Notes: a model not told the origin generated them from the sequence alone. A DNA stretch of 64,000 nt from Akebia trifoliata (GCA_017979445.1 CM030710.1:13688248-13752247), one strand, 5' to 3'; counted from the first letter of the stretch, positions 32,983 through 44,894 are shown. A program made the numbers and translations.

Positions 32983-34570
32983 ATGGAAGCAAAGATGGAG
33001 GAATTTCAACAAATGATGAGCACCTTCCAAACTCAGTTTGATGATCTCAAGGCCAAGAAGGATTCGCCTCAGGCAAAAGTTGATGATGAGAACCCGCTAT
33101 AGGTTGCAGTCCCCCTAGATTTGAATGATAAGGAAATAGAGGTCATAAAACCCCTCTTTGGCTCATCGAACGGTTGAAATGGAAGTTGCATTAAAAAGTA
33201 GAAACATTGTGGATAACCTATCTTTGATTATAGATGCAATAACTCTATTCCCTGGAGTTAGATTTCCAGAGAAGTTCATATTTCCTAAAATGGAAAAGTA
33301 CAATGGTGTAGAATGTGTGAAGGTTCACCTCAAGGTCTACATTGGAAAATGTAGTTGTAAGGGTTGAGTGATGAACAAATAGCACATTTTTATCAAGGGA
33401 TCTTATCTAGATCTGTGTGTTAGGTTGGTCGATGCCACTCGATTATTCTTGGATCAGAATGTGGATTGATTTGAGGAAAAAGCTTTTTACGATAGTACAA
33501 GTACAAAGCAAGGCTAGAATTGTAATGAAAATTCTTTGAGACAACGAGATTGCAAATAAGGGAAACATTTACTACATTTATCGCTCGATTGGAAGACTAA
33601 AGTAGCCCAACTATGGGATCGATCCCCAAAGAAGGAATAGATCAAGATCATTCTGAAAAAGCTAAATCCAACCTATGCCCAACTCTTAATGACGTAATAC
33701 TTCCCAAGTTTTGAGTTTCTCCTAGAAGTCAGAAATCAAGTGCAGAAGGCATTGTCCTTAGGAATCTTCAATATCTTCATTGAACCAAAATGTAAGAAAT
33801 CCGCCAACTATTTCCGTACCAATGCAAACACACTGCAATTGGCGAACACCACCATTACACCAGCCCAACAGTTTAGTCAACCCCCTTGTCCAAGTGCCTA
33901 GCCAATAACCCGTCAAGCCATTTTATCAAACCCCAGCCCAACAATAGCTAGTAATCATTCAACCAACATTTTAACCCAAAATTTGTGCAACCTAGACCCA
34001 AGATGCAATTATCTGAATTGGGAATTTCTTTAAGCACTATCTTACAAAAGCTTATGAAAAAGGGCCTTTTTACACGCTTGCAACCTCGACCACTACCCAA
34101 TCATTTTCCATATAATTATAGAACTGACCAATTCTATGAATGCCACTAAGGGGCAAGCCATCTTACTAACAGATGTATAATCTTATGATATGTTATTCAA
34201 AATCTTATCAATCAGAAGAAGGTAACATTACCTCCCCCAAAGCCTAAGGTAACTACCAATCATGTTCCAAATTATCAAAATAAACCACCAATCATGTTCC
34301 AAATTATCAAAATCAACCACCGCTACCTTAATATGATATCATCGATCGATCCCAATCTACTTGACCAAGCCACCTTGATCCATCCAATTGGGCCCAAACA
34401 ACCTTTGCCATTATATACCTCTAAGCTATCCAACCTCTTGTTTCTAGATTATGAAAAGTCCTACTAGTTGTCTCTGCTGAATTTAGAAGAATTTGATGAA
34501 GGTGTTTACTTTCAGTTAAGTGTGTTTGAGACCGCTATAGATTTAGAAATGCAAGAAAGGGAAGAATGAC
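32983..34570 (+). pseudogene. Diverged Tat-type gag of element X
   Basis: ATG at 32983: MEAKMEEFQQMMSTFQ, a short helical, coiled-coil-like N terminus with a stop near 33100. 33158-33367 encodes AHRTVEMEVALK and FIFPKMEKYNGVECV, paralleling gag of D-E (AHRITQVETALK, FTMPDMEKFDGIGCP). Further on, frames resemble WKTKVAQLWDRSPK and LQKLMKKGLFTRLQPRPLPNH, then a ruined knuckle (FYECH, stop, GASHLTNRC, about 34130-34185). Divergence from the other two gags shows a separate subfamily. Many stops. Confidence 0.72.
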
Positions 34571-35112
34571 TACCATGGGTCTACAAGCATAGGAAGAAGA
34601 GTTATACTATTGAGGCCTCTTATTTTCTTGTCTAGCTATCCTATCATAGTAACTAGGTGGGGTGTTGAAGAATTCCTAATGCTCAAAAGTTTAAAGAACT
34701 CGACAAGACAAAATTGAATTCTAAAGAAGTATCAAAAATTGGGGAACAAGATTGGCAAGCAGTGGTAAATTCCCTTGACATCCAACAACTCTTCCTCGAA
34801 GATGCGTAGGATAACACATATTTCACGTGGTTGTCACTTCCGTTGGTTTAAGTCAATATTTTGTGTTTTACATTCTCAAGAAATCAAGGCAGTAGTTTCT
34901 AGAGTTTTGTTCGTAGATTAATTCCAATTTTCTAAGATAGTGTTAGTGTTTAGATAATTTATTTTTTATTCAAGTTTGCGAGAATCTTTGTTCAAGGCAG
35001 TTCTACTGTTCAGGTTTTCAATTTAAAATAAAAATGAAGTTTTTCGAATATCTTGAGTGCAACAAGGAACTTTTAACTTGGAATTTGAATCATCGAATTA
35101 ACAAATTTTGGG
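34571..35112 (+). mobile_element. Element X between gag and the pol stub
   Basis: Non-coding or too decayed to read; no protease motif found. Confidence 0.4.
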
Positions 35113-35250
35113 AATTAAGATGACCCTCAAGAAGTGCAAATCAGGACTATCCCATCCCTAGAGGAATATGAGTTAATAATAAACTTACTTATGAGTTCAA
35201 AGATGTCTTCGCATAGTCCTATGAGGATACACCAGGAAAAAATACCAATG
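35113..35250 (+). pseudogene. Pre-RT linker stub of element X
   Basis: VQIRTIPSLEEYELIINLL, then after a frameshift YEFKDVFA, stop, SYEDTPG: the plant Tat/Athila linker before RT (KDVFAWSYEDMPG). RT does not follow. Confidence 0.75.
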
Positions 35251-35430
35251 TTATCCAATGTTAGATCTCTTTATGTCCAAACAATTGGTCAATCAATCAA
35301 AAGTTACATGAAAGGGAAAGGAATCCTTGGAACCAAAAGATCACAATGAAACATACCATCAACGAAAGAAAAGACAGAAATCTGAATAGTGAAACGACAC
35401 AGAGAAAGATGATGTACCTAAATGAATGTA

Positions 35431-35660
35431 GCAATATCGCTCAAGTGGTAGAGCTCATTGGCAAGACTCAAATTTTATAAGTGTCGAGTTCAAAATCCAT
35501 CATCATGAATATTAGGGAAAGAAATGTTAAGGTCACTATTTATGGGGCAATGACCTTCCTCCTGGTAAAAATACCATCTCTAAGAATAAAGATAAAAGAT
35601 CAAATGGATTCGAGTTTGATCTTAATGAAAATAGTGTGTATTTGAGTCTTATCTAACATT
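35431..35660 (+). repeat. Possible tRNA-derived SINE or tRNA-like fragment
   Basis: An A-box-like TCGCTCAAGTGG (35437-35448, followed by tagagc) and a B-box-like GAGTTCAAAATCC (35486-35498) lie 49 bp apart, as in a decayed tRNA gene or SINE head. A tRNA-unrelated body with an aaggtca/tgacctt hairpin (about 35530-35560) follows. The acceptor ends do not pair convincingly, so it is not a working tRNA gene. Confidence 0.45.
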
Positions 35661-36888
35661 CAATCTAACAAAAGAAGGGTAACTCAAACACCCAATTGAA
35701 AAGTCAAAATTTGAAATTTGCAACTAAGATTCGATCCCCAAGGAATGTAAAATGTTAGTCGTTCAAGCATCGAAGAAAGTTCAAGTCTAATTAGGGTAGC
35801 CAATCATCATCAAAGAGATTTTGCCAACCTTGACCAGATCAAACGATATCTCATTTAAGGAGACCTTCATTTTTTCAATTCATTTTTCCAATCTTATCCA
35901 TTGCTAGCTTTTCTTGCAGCCTGCACAAAATAAGTTAGCCTTTTCTTTCTTAACCACGCCAACCTAACTAAGGGAAAATTAGTTTAAGTGGAACTATGTT
36001 GAAACTTGATCTCAAAAGGAAAGGAAAAAAGTTGGGGTACGTAGGCAACCTAAGAAGTTAATTCAGGCCCGGTCTTAAAAAATTCAAATTCAAAAAGTCA
36101 AAAAGTAAAAAAGAAATTAAGTCTCAAAAGAAAAAAAAATTGTTCAAAAGAAAAGAAGATGTCAAACTAGGGGTATTTTGAGAGTTCGAATAATCCTATC
36201 CATAAAAAAAATCCCAAACTGGGGGCACTTTTGGAATTTGGATTTCTCTCTTAATCAAAATATCATGTCAAGTAAACATCCACTTATTGGAAAATGCCAA
36301 ACTAGGGGCATTTCGGGAAATTTGAGCCTTCATCCCTTTTTCTTTCTAAACCATATCCCAAACCTACCTATAAAGTCCTCTTAAGTATCATTTGATTTGG
36401 TCAAGGTAAAAAGATTTAGAATATTGTCGAACAAGATCTCTAAGCCCCATTGCAAAAGATAAGAGCCCATTAAGCAGAAAACCTGAAAGGGCAGCCCTTA
36501 GAAAAACTTAGGGCATAAGCAGATAACCAAAAAATTGTGAAACCCCATTAGGTTGAAAACCCAAAAGGGAAACCTAAGAAAAAAGTTAAGGATTCAAAAA
36601 AATAAAATTAAGGTTCGCTAGATTCAAAACTTAAAAGGACGATCTAGGCAAGAGTCAAGACAAAATCAAAAAAATGATCTTTTTAAATTGAAAATTCGAA
36701 AGGGCGATTTATACAATAAAGGAAAAAAAAAAGGTAATCCCTCAAAGTTCATCGACTCAATAAAGAATTCAACTCAAGTAAGAGGCAATATTGGACTCCA
36801 AGCTGAAGAATACTCAGAAGTCATCTTGATCTTCAAAAGTACTATCATTATACTAAATGATCCAAAAGGGAAAAAGCATATCAGTTTA
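35661..36888 (+). mobile_element. 3' UTR of element X (type without 83-bp minisatellite)
   Basis: 35861-36888 recurs as 56830-57856, just before LTR I. It has AATGCC/CCAAACTAGGGG-type hairpins (36150-36320) and four CTAGGTT-type hairpins (36470-36715), and ends in a purine tract (aaaagggaaaaag, 36865-36877) just before LTR F. No protein is recognised; short frames are incidental. Confidence 0.65.
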
Positions 36889-38428
36889 TGTAGACACCCC
36901 ATTTTCACACTCGCCTAATTAATCAACTCGTCAACCCGATTGCGACGGTTCCCAATGATGGATGAATATTCCAATATTTTTTATTTGTTACTAGATATGT
37001 TTCAGAAATTCAGATGAGGTATCTCAGCAAACAAAACTTTAGAAATCACACTACGCTAGGAAAATATGACCCAAAACCTAGAAATCATCATTCTTGGGAC
37101 AAAAAGAAATTTTACGAGCAAAATCATTAAAAATGATCAAATTACCAAAATACTCTTAACATCAAAACATCCATAAAGCCTACATTACGCTTAGAAAAAC
37201 CCTTTCAAACACATAAAACAACAAAGTAGAATCAAATAAATCATTCCACCAATTTTCATCAAATTCGACAAAATTATGAAAATACCCATCATGTAATCAT
37301 TTCATACCAAAAAAATTCGTAAATGACACAAACTGATAATCCCATCAAATTCCTTACGAAAAATCGATTAAAAAACATCAAATAATGATTCCTCAACACA
37401 AAAGTCCTCTTTGGGGGCAAAACAATATTTTTCCAATTTTAAAAAATTTAAAATTTTGAAATTAATATATAAAACATTAATTAATGTAAATTGAAACCTT
37501 AATAAAATTAAATTAAAAATTTGAACAAAGAAAATCAATCAATCAAACCCTCAGGAAAAATTTTAGGTGGTTGCCACTTATTTAAGTGGAGCCGCCTTGA
37601 TATTTATTAAAGGACCCCTCCATCCGGGGGCTCAAAGAATTAAAGATATAATTAGGGGGTTTTTCAAAAAACTTAAAAATATAATCTTTCATTGTACACA
37701 AGATTAAAAATTCTGAATTCAAAATCCTTATTCAAAAATCCTAATAAAACCTTAATTCACTTTATCCTAAGGGACCTAATCCAACATCAACTCTACCCAA
37801 AAAAATCTATAAATATAGAGCCTCCACAACCTAATCTCGCAGGTCAACAGAACCCTAGGAAAGAGATGTCAAAAATACCCCCAGCCTTCCCAAAATCCTA
37901 AATTCGAAGTCCCAACTCCCTACCTAACATCCAAACCCCAGTTTTTACTCAAAAACACCCATAAACCTTTTAAAAACAGTTAGAAATCATTCAAAAATAC
38001 CTTGAAAATAACAAAATACTCAGATCTAGGAGGAGGATACCTCGTCTTGGAGATCAGAAGTAAATCCAGTGATGAATAAAAAATAAGAAAACTCACACGA
38101 GGACGCTCTCCATCAACTCTGAGGGAAAGTATTGTCGCAATCACCCAGGTAAAATAGTCTTTCTTATTTTATTATTTATTTTATTTATTTTTAGGTCTGT
38201 TTTGCAATGTAACTTTTTATGAAAAAAGTAGAGACCGACATTTGTAGGGAGGGATCAGTGCCTAATATCTTTTAATCCTGTAACGTGATCCCCAGACCCT
38301 TTCTTTTCGTAGATTAGTATATTTTTCCAATTCAGAGTCAATATTTGGTTCCTAGACCATAATAACTAGGTGACGACTCTTAAACCGAAAAAAATAGATC
38401 CACAACCCACGGATCGAGGGCACTTTCA
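36889..38428 (+). mobile_element. LTR F (Tat/Ogre-like), 1540 bp, shared by X and F-I
   Basis: TGTAGACACC...CTTTCA. TATA-like tctataaatata at 37806-37817. Its left side is the 3' UTR of X with a purine tract; its right side has the primer site of F-I. It therefore serves as 3' LTR of one element and 5' LTR of the next. It shares more diagnostic sites with LTR I than with G or H. Confidence 0.85.
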
Positions 38429-38429
38429 G

Positions 38430-38447
38430 TGGTGATTCTACTGGGGA
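38430..38447 (+). promoter_or_regulatory. Decayed tRNA-Arg primer binding site, element F-I
   Basis: TGGTGATTCTACTGGGGA, three mismatches to the best site in the window. Confidence 0.75.
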
Positions 38448-40229
38448 CATTTTGAGAATCAAACTTGAAAAAATCCCAAAATTTGGTGCATTGCCAAATA
38501 GACCTAGATTTTATTTATTTGTTTATTTTTATTTTTATTCTTTTGACTTGATTGTGGATCATTTATTCGGATTTTTAGTATGGTATTTTTTATTTCTTTC
38601 ATGGTCCAATTAAAGGTCACTTTTGATAATCCTAAATAATTCAAGATTTCAAAGGTTAATGAAATAAGGATGGAATTATAGTGGTTGGGTTGAGGAGCCA
38701 TAAATGTTCTTTTAAAATAAAAATAATTTTTTTAATCGTTGTAGCTGTATTTGATGCGTAGTAAGTTTTTTTTTCCCCTTTCTCAATCTGTGCATGATGA
38801 ATGGTATCAAAAAAAGAAAGATAAGATTTTTTTTAAGATGCTGCTGTTGCGCTTGATGAAGGGATTTCAACAAAAAAAATCAAAAAATAAATAGCACTTA
38901 CGCATGATGTGCCATTAGTAGAAAATGGTTTTTACTATTTTTATCTTCTTCTCCAAAGGAAGAAAGAAAGGCTCTCTCTCTCTCTCTCTGTGTCAGTCTT
39001 TTAGGAAGATCCACACATGTGGTTCGTTAGTTAGGTTGGCTGCAAAGCTAATATTTCTTTGGCAAGAGTTTTGAGGAGTTACAGAATAACAGATTTATGC
39101 AAAGAAGATGAACTCGACGTTGAGAAGTATTCAGAGTAAACGACAGTAGGGAAGAATGGAGAGTTGATAGGGAATATGATATGGAATTGATACCATCCGA
39201 TGGTGGGGATTTGTCGAGATCTGAATGAGATAATTCAGATTGATCTATTGGTTGGATGGAACCACATGCCCCTGATTTCGAGAGTGAAAATGAGGTGAGT
39301 TGTGTTTGCTACCTACAATGTTTAAAAAAAAAATTGATTTTGTAATAATGGCAGCACATTTTAAAAAAAAAACTGTTGGGTTGTAAGTATTGCTAGCAGC
39401 AACATAAATCTTCTATTTTCTTTTATGTTGATTTTTGTTTTATGAATTAAAAAAAAAAAGGAATGGACTAGTTTTACTAGCTTAGTAGGTTTTTTTTCTT
39501 ACTAAGAGTCATTGACCTTGCCACATGGCACTCGAAAAGTGTTCCAATGCCACTTGTTTGTGGCGGATGAAATTCTAAGAGCTTTAAAAAAAATTCGAGA
39601 AAATTCTTAAGAATTGATTTTCATTTTGAATCTTAATTTAAAATTTAATTTCATAGCCACTCATTTTTAAAACATTGGATCAAAGTTAAAAAATGTGAAT
39701 TTCACTTTTGAATCCAAGCTTTTCCGTTAAATCTAGAAAGCTATGGCATTGGATTACCGATGAGGTGACCATGTGGGCTTAGTGACCCTTAGTAAATTTT
39801 GAACTCCCTTTGTGTTGGTCAAATTAAATTAATATTTTTCAATTTACAAAAAAAAAAAAAAAAATTTCATGACTCCCTATTTCCACAACTATCATTATAT
39901 CCTCAATTACATTTTCGTTGAAATCTTGATTTGTTTAGGGTGGCCCAAAGCAATTCTTAATTGGACCATAGAAAGAAAAAGAGTCATTTTGTTTTTATTT
40001 CATTCTAAAAATAAAAGGTTTTACTTGTGCTTATCTCAATGATTGGTTATTTGTGTTCTATCTTGATTGATCACTTTTGTTCTACCCTGATTAATTGTCT
40101 ACCTAATATGCCATGATATAACTGATATATTTTTATGATGTGCATATTTTAATCTGAAACTGAATGTTATGGATATTTTTAATTTCTTGATCAATATTTG
40201 ATATCCATATTTTAATGATTTGATCTGGC
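38448..40229 (+). mobile_element. 5' UTR of element F-I
   Basis: Shares its first 300 bp with G-H (42556-42850). A (CT)n run lies at about 38973-38990. An exon-like fragment lies at 39130-39294. The rest is AT-rich and not recognised. Confidence 0.6.
39130..39294 (+). pseudogene. Exon-like captured fragment ending at a splice donor
   Basis: The frame reads REEWRVDREYDMELIPSDGG, then two TGA codons in DNSD-type text, then SIGWMEPHAPDFESENE, ending exactly at GAG followed by GTGAGT, a donor consensus, at 39295. One TGA stands where a Trp would fit before SIGW. The text resembles a plant protein of unknown function that I recall only vaguely, so no name is given. Its position in the 5' UTR matches the cargo interval of G-H. 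Confidence 0.4.
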
Positions 40230-40922
40230 CCATGGGTCCATTTATTTGAAAAACGCCCCGAACACACCCTACCCTATTTTGCAAACACCACTAGCAAGTT
40301 TATATTGTTGCATTGCACGCTTGCATGTCCCATCTAGCAAACGTGGTACTAGTACGTGGTCCGATCTCTTTGTAAATACGACGTTGTTCATGAAAACCAC
40401 AACTCCAGTCACGTATCTTAGGGTATATAAAACTAGGGCATCAGTACCATTTGACCAGGTGATTTTGAAAGGTATATCGATGCACCCAGGCTAGAATGAC
40501 CTGAGCCTTTGTCCTATTGTAAGCCGCAAAGTCACATGTCTCGATCGCCAACCCTAGACTCGTACCTATACTATATATCAAAGTTAATCTAATTTCACCA
40601 ACTACACTTCTTGGTTAAAATCAGTGCCTAAGCGAGATCTTGCCCTGATGTACTATAGTTCAAGGGAAATAGACTACGTCTATTCTAGACAATAGGTGAC
40701 TTAAGAGTACCCTTGCTCAGCAACGTGCGCTACCTTTCAACTGGGGATTAAACTAGTTATTTTTTACTTCACAGATTTGACTTGGAAACTTAGATTATCA
40801 CCTATACGGTATATCAAACCAAGTCACCACGTACAGTCTGATTGAGTACGCTCAAGACGTATATAGGTGCACTTGGGCAAGGGTGGCCAGATAAATTGCA
40901 TTCCACGTAGTAAAACCAGAGT
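40230..40922 (+). mobile_element. Conserved leader block of F-I, interrupted by G-H
   Basis: Homologue of 44895-45597. The frame from 40246 (CCIARLHVPSS, MKTTTPVTYLRVYK, KGISMHPG) is open for 82 codons. It stops at ...ccagagt, and the continuation (ctaagagcc...) resumes at 51535. Confidence 0.7.
40919..40922. repeat. Target-site duplication GAGT (left)
   Basis: GAGT before LTR G, repeated at 51531-51534 after LTR H. Removing 40923-51534 restores the sequence seen uninterrupted at 45580-45620. Confidence 0.82.
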
Positions 40923-42536
40923 TGTCGACACCTCATTTTCGCACTCACCTGATTAATCAACTCGTCCACTCGATTGCGACAGTTCCCATTGATGGATGAT
41001 ATTCCAAAGCTTTATTTTGTTGCTAGATATGTTTTAGAAATTCAGATGAGATATTTCAAATAAACAAAACGGTAGAAACCACGTTACGATAGGAAAATAT
41101 GACCCCAAAAACATAAAGATCATCATTTTTAGACAAAAAGAAATTTTACGATAAAAATCTCTAAAAAAGACCAAATTATCAAAATACCCCTAACATCAAA
41201 ACATCCTTAGATCCCACAGTACGCTTAGAAAAAACCCTTTGAAATACAAAAAATAACAAATTGAAATCAAATAAATCATTTCGCCAACTTTCACCAAATT
41301 TGACAAAATTACGAAAATGCCCCTCATAGGATTCACAATCATTTCATGCCAAAAAATTCATGAGTGACACAAACCGATAATCCCATCGAATTCCTTATGA
41401 AAACTTAATTTCAAAATATTTCAAAACATCAAAAAATGACTTTTCAATGCAAAAGTCCTCTTCGGGGGTAAAACGATAATTTTTCAATTTTTAAAATTTT
41501 GAAATTTTGAAATTAATAAATAAAATATTAATTAATGTAAAGTGAAACCTTAATCAAATTAAATTAAAATTTTGAACAAAAAAAACCAATCAATCAAGCT
41601 CTCAGGCAAAATTGTTGATAGTTGCCCACTTATTTAAGTGGAGCCCCTAATATTTATTAAAAGACCCCTCCATCTGGGGGCCTAAAGAATTAAAATATAA
41701 TAAAGGGGGATTCTCCAAAAGTTAAAAGTATATTCTTTCATTGTATGTAAGAATTAAATAATCTAAAGAAACCTAGTCAATAAAATAAGACTTAGTCAAA
41801 ACCCTAATTAAACCCCTAATCTCAAGAAACCTAGTCAATCAAATAAGATTTAAGTCAAAACCCTAATTCACCTTATCTAAAAAAAACTAATTAAACACCA
41901 AATCTTCAAAAAATCTATAAATAGAAACCTCCACAACCCAATCTTACAGGTCAAGAGAAACCCTAGGAAAGAGAGGTCAAAAACACCCCCAACCTTCCCA
42001 ATACCCTAAATCCGAAGTCCCAACTCCCTACTTAACATCCAAACCCAAGTTTGTGCTCAAAAAATACCCAGAAACCCTCCAAAAATATTTAGAAAACTTC
42101 TAAAAAAATATCTAAAACACTAGAAAACACTAAAATGTAAAAGAAAGATACTTCAACTTAGATATCAGAAACAGATCCAATGACAGAAGAATAGCAAGGA
42201 AACTTAAACAAGGACACTCTAAGCGAATACTGAGGGAACCGTCATAATACGCTAGGTAATTAATTTTATTTCTTTTGTATTAATTTTAGGTTTATTTTGC
42301 AATGTAATGTTATTTGGAAAAAAGTAGATATCGACGTTTGCTGAGCGGAGTTGGTGTCTAACACCTTCCATCCCCGTAACATGATCCCCGGACCCGTAGT
42401 TTCTTTTTTCGTAGATTAGTGCTATTTATTTGTTTAGAGTCATGATTAGGTTCCTAAACCTAAAAACTAGGTGGCGACTCCCAACCCAAACCCAAAAAAA
42501 AGTAGATCCACAACCCGTGGATCGATGGCGCTTTCA
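40923..42536 (+). mobile_element. LTR G, 5' LTR of G-H (1614 bp)
   Basis: TGTCGACACC...GCTTTCA, TATA-like tctataaatag at 41914-41924, followed by a g spacer and the primer site. Confidence 0.9.
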
Positions 42537-42537
42537 G

Positions 42538-42555
42538 TGGCAACTCCACTGAGGA
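42538..42555 (+). promoter_or_regulatory. tRNA-Arg primer binding site, element G-H
   Basis: TGGCAACTCCACTGAGGA, two mismatches to the best site. Confidence 0.82.
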
Positions 42556-43584
42556 TTTTGAGGATCAAACTTGAAAAAAATCCCAAATATTGACACATTG
42601 CCAAATAAACCTAGTTTGTGTTATTTTTATTTTATTTTTTTATGTGTTTATTTATTTATTTATTTATTTTTCCTTTAGATTTTATTAATTTTTTTTTCTG
42701 GCATCATTGATTGGATTTTGAGTATGATATTCTGGAATATTATGGTTCAATCGAGGGTCACTTGGGATGACCCTAAATAATTCAAGAGATTAGTTTCATT
42801 GAAGGTGGAATAATGGTTGTTGAACCATGAAGATCTTAAAAGAAAAAAATAAATAATTCTTCTTTATTTCTTTAATTATTTTTGGAGGTACGTGCGTCTG
42901 ATTTTAGGTAGTTTAAAAAAATGCATAAAGGGCGTGCTGTTAGCAACAACAACATTTTTTTTTGCGTGGTGTGCTGCTAGTAAGAAGAGAAATTTTCTCT
43001 TCCTATCTTCTTCTCCCATGGAAGAAGGAAGACAGCAAGAAAAAAACACGTTTCTCTTTCTCTCTCTCTATCTTTCTCCTCTTCGAGGATATCTTGTTAA
43101 GCGAGAGTCACCACAGAAGCTTGTTCGTGAACCAAATATCACCCCTCTTCATCTTTTCTTTAACTATTTGAACCTTCTCATCTCTCTCTGTGATTTTGCC
43201 CTAACTGGATCGAATCTGACAACAACTGATGAGAAATTGAGTTGAAATCATTATGAAAATCCTCAATTCTCAACCCAGTATCGAAGATCAATGAAGTTAT
43301 TATAGTGATTTAGTCCCAGATTTGATCGAAACTGGATAAGAAAGAATTCAAAAGCGGGATTCGAAGTCAAACGAGTGGTTTAATGAGTTTCTTGGTGAGT
43401 TTGAGGTTCAGATTTTTCAGATCCGACATGAAATGGCGGTGATTTTGATGCTAGATTTTGTTATGGAATTTGAAGGAAGTTTTGGCTATGGCTGATGATC
43501 TAAAAGTTTGAGATCGTTAGTTTAAATATAAGCATTTTAGGTTTGGAGAATAGAAAATAGCTTGTTCTTTTTAGGGGTTTGGAG
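42556..43584 (+). mobile_element. 5' UTR of G-H before the gene cargo
   Basis: The first 300 bp match other elements of the family. From about 43200 the sequence is less AT-rich and has no counterpart in the other copies; it may be the untranslated leader of the captured response-regulator gene. A pyrimidine tract and AG (ttgttctttttag, to 43573) just before the ATG resembles a splice acceptor. Confidence 0.5.
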
Positions 43585-43797
43585 ATGGAAACTCTGCATA
43601 AATTACATGTATCGAGCTTGACTACAACGACTAGTAGTTATGGATCTTGCAAAGTGGATGATTCTGTGTCAAATCAATTCCCGATCGGGATGAGAGTTCT
43701 CATTATTGACAATGATGGTACTTGCTTGAGAATTTTAAGGCAAATGCTTGTATCATGTTAAAACTTGTTGCGGAGCAATTGATGCTTTGAATATTCT
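43585..43797 (+). pseudogene. Captured fragment of a type-B response regulator (ARR10/12-like)
   Basis: The ATG at 43585 starts METLHKLHVSS. Residues 30-58 read NQFPIGMRVLIIDND and TCLRILRQML, the first beta strand, acidic pocket and first helix of the receiver domain of plant type-B cytokinin response regulators (usual FPVGMRVLAVDDD...TCLRIL). After a stop and small deletion (43759-43763), TCCGAIDALNIL continues the domain in another frame. The phospho-acceptor Asp region, the rest of the receiver and the GARP DNA-binding domain are missing. It ends at the junction with the next fragment at 43797. Not functional. Confidence 0.82.
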
Positions 43798-44152
43798 TTG
43801 GAGAAGCAAATTGGTGATGAAGTAATTCAATTACTCCAGGAGAGAAAATCTAACGGCAATTCTAATGAAAATAATAAACTCGAGACCTTCTACCAGGCTG
43901 CCTCAAGGCTTGGAAGTACTTCTTCAAAACCAGCTATTATAGAGAGAAAAGCTTTCAAGAAGCTTCTTCAAAGAGCCAAGGTCGAGGAAGACAAAAGAAA
44001 GGAATCATTGTGGCTAACCTTTTACATCTCATGAGAAAATACTCCAAATTATTTAGAAGTGAGATCTCAGACGGCAATGACTCACAGGTATCATTCACTC
44101 CTTATTCCCTCACTATCCAGGTTTTGGGTTCTTTTGGGGAATGTAGTGGGCC
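43798..44152 (+). pseudogene. Captured fragment of a plant U-box protein (PUB45/PUB6-like)
   Basis: From 43798 the frame reads LEKQIGDEVIQLL, YQAASRLGSTSSKPAIIERK, KKLLQRAKVEEDKRKES. After a one-base loss near 44007, VANLLHLMRKYSKLFRSEI continues into SDGNDSQ. This matches the region just upstream of the U-box in PUB45/PUB6/PUB7-type E3 ligases (usual RARAEEDKRKESIVAYLLHLMRKYSKLFRSEI). The U-box and ARM repeats are absent. It is fused to the response-regulator fragment with 2-3 bp of shared sequence at the join and ends near 44152 (GECSGPD). Confidence 0.85.
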
Positions 44153-44894
44153 CGACAGGAGTACCCAATCTCATTGCGGCCCATGTGTGACCCAGTCATT
44201 ATCTCATATGGGCAGATGTACGAGCATGTCTACATCGAGAGATAGTTCAATAATGGACACACCACCTGTGCAAAGACTCAACCACAACTCTCTTTCTCTC
44301 CCATTCAATGTCCCAAGATTTTTTCCTCATCACGTGTGTAAAAGACTTTAAATTTCAAACTTTCAATCTTATAACCGTGTTCATTCAACTTTGTGGAGAG
44401 CGTTTTTCTTTTTTCCAAAAAAAAAAAGTTTTTTTTTACAAAAACAGAATTTGGTAATAGGTTTTTTTTTTTTAAATAGAATTTGATTTTTTTTTAAAAT
44501 TTTTTTTATTTTTAAAAATCAATTTGTTTTTTTTTTTTAAATAGAATTTGATTTTTTTTTAAAATTTTTTTTATTTTTAAAAATCAATTTGTTTTTTTTT
44601 TTTAAAGAGATATCATAACTCCATGTTCACAACTATCATTTTATCCTCGATTTAATATCTTTTAGAATCCCGAATTGTTCTGGGTAGCACAAAGTGATCT
44701 TTGATTGGACCAAAAAAAAAAATTTGTGCTTGTTTCAATATTAGATCTGACTGTTATTATGTGTTATATATGATGGATTGCCTATCTAGTATGCCATGAT
44801 CTCAATAGATATTTTGTTGTGCTTACTTTGATCTTTATGTTGATGTGATGGGATTTGTATTATTTGGATTCATATATGTGATATCCATGCTTGT
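44153..44894 (+). mobile_element. 5' UTR of G-H after the gene cargo
   Basis: 44153-44345 is relatively GC-rich and could be a third captured piece, but I recognise nothing. 44400-44620 is T/A-rich with a 65-bp tandem duplication. From about 44620 the family 5' UTR resumes (tgccatgatctc, gatatccatgc, as at 40110-40215). Confidence 0.55.
44461..44590. repeat. 65-bp exact tandem duplication
   Basis: Two adjacent identical units (44461-44525 and 44526-44590), each starting g(T)12 and containing aaatagaatttgattt; a third partial unit starts at 44591. Confidence 0.9.

Noticed and set aside
35431..35500. Functional tRNA gene
   Set aside because: A and B boxes are present, but the acceptor and anticodon stems do not pair and the sequence is flanked by retroelement DNA.
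42892..43245. 117- and 69-codon overlapping frames before the gene cargo
   Set aside because: Low-complexity F/L/S text caused by CTTTCTC-type pyrimidine tracts shared with other 5' UTRs.
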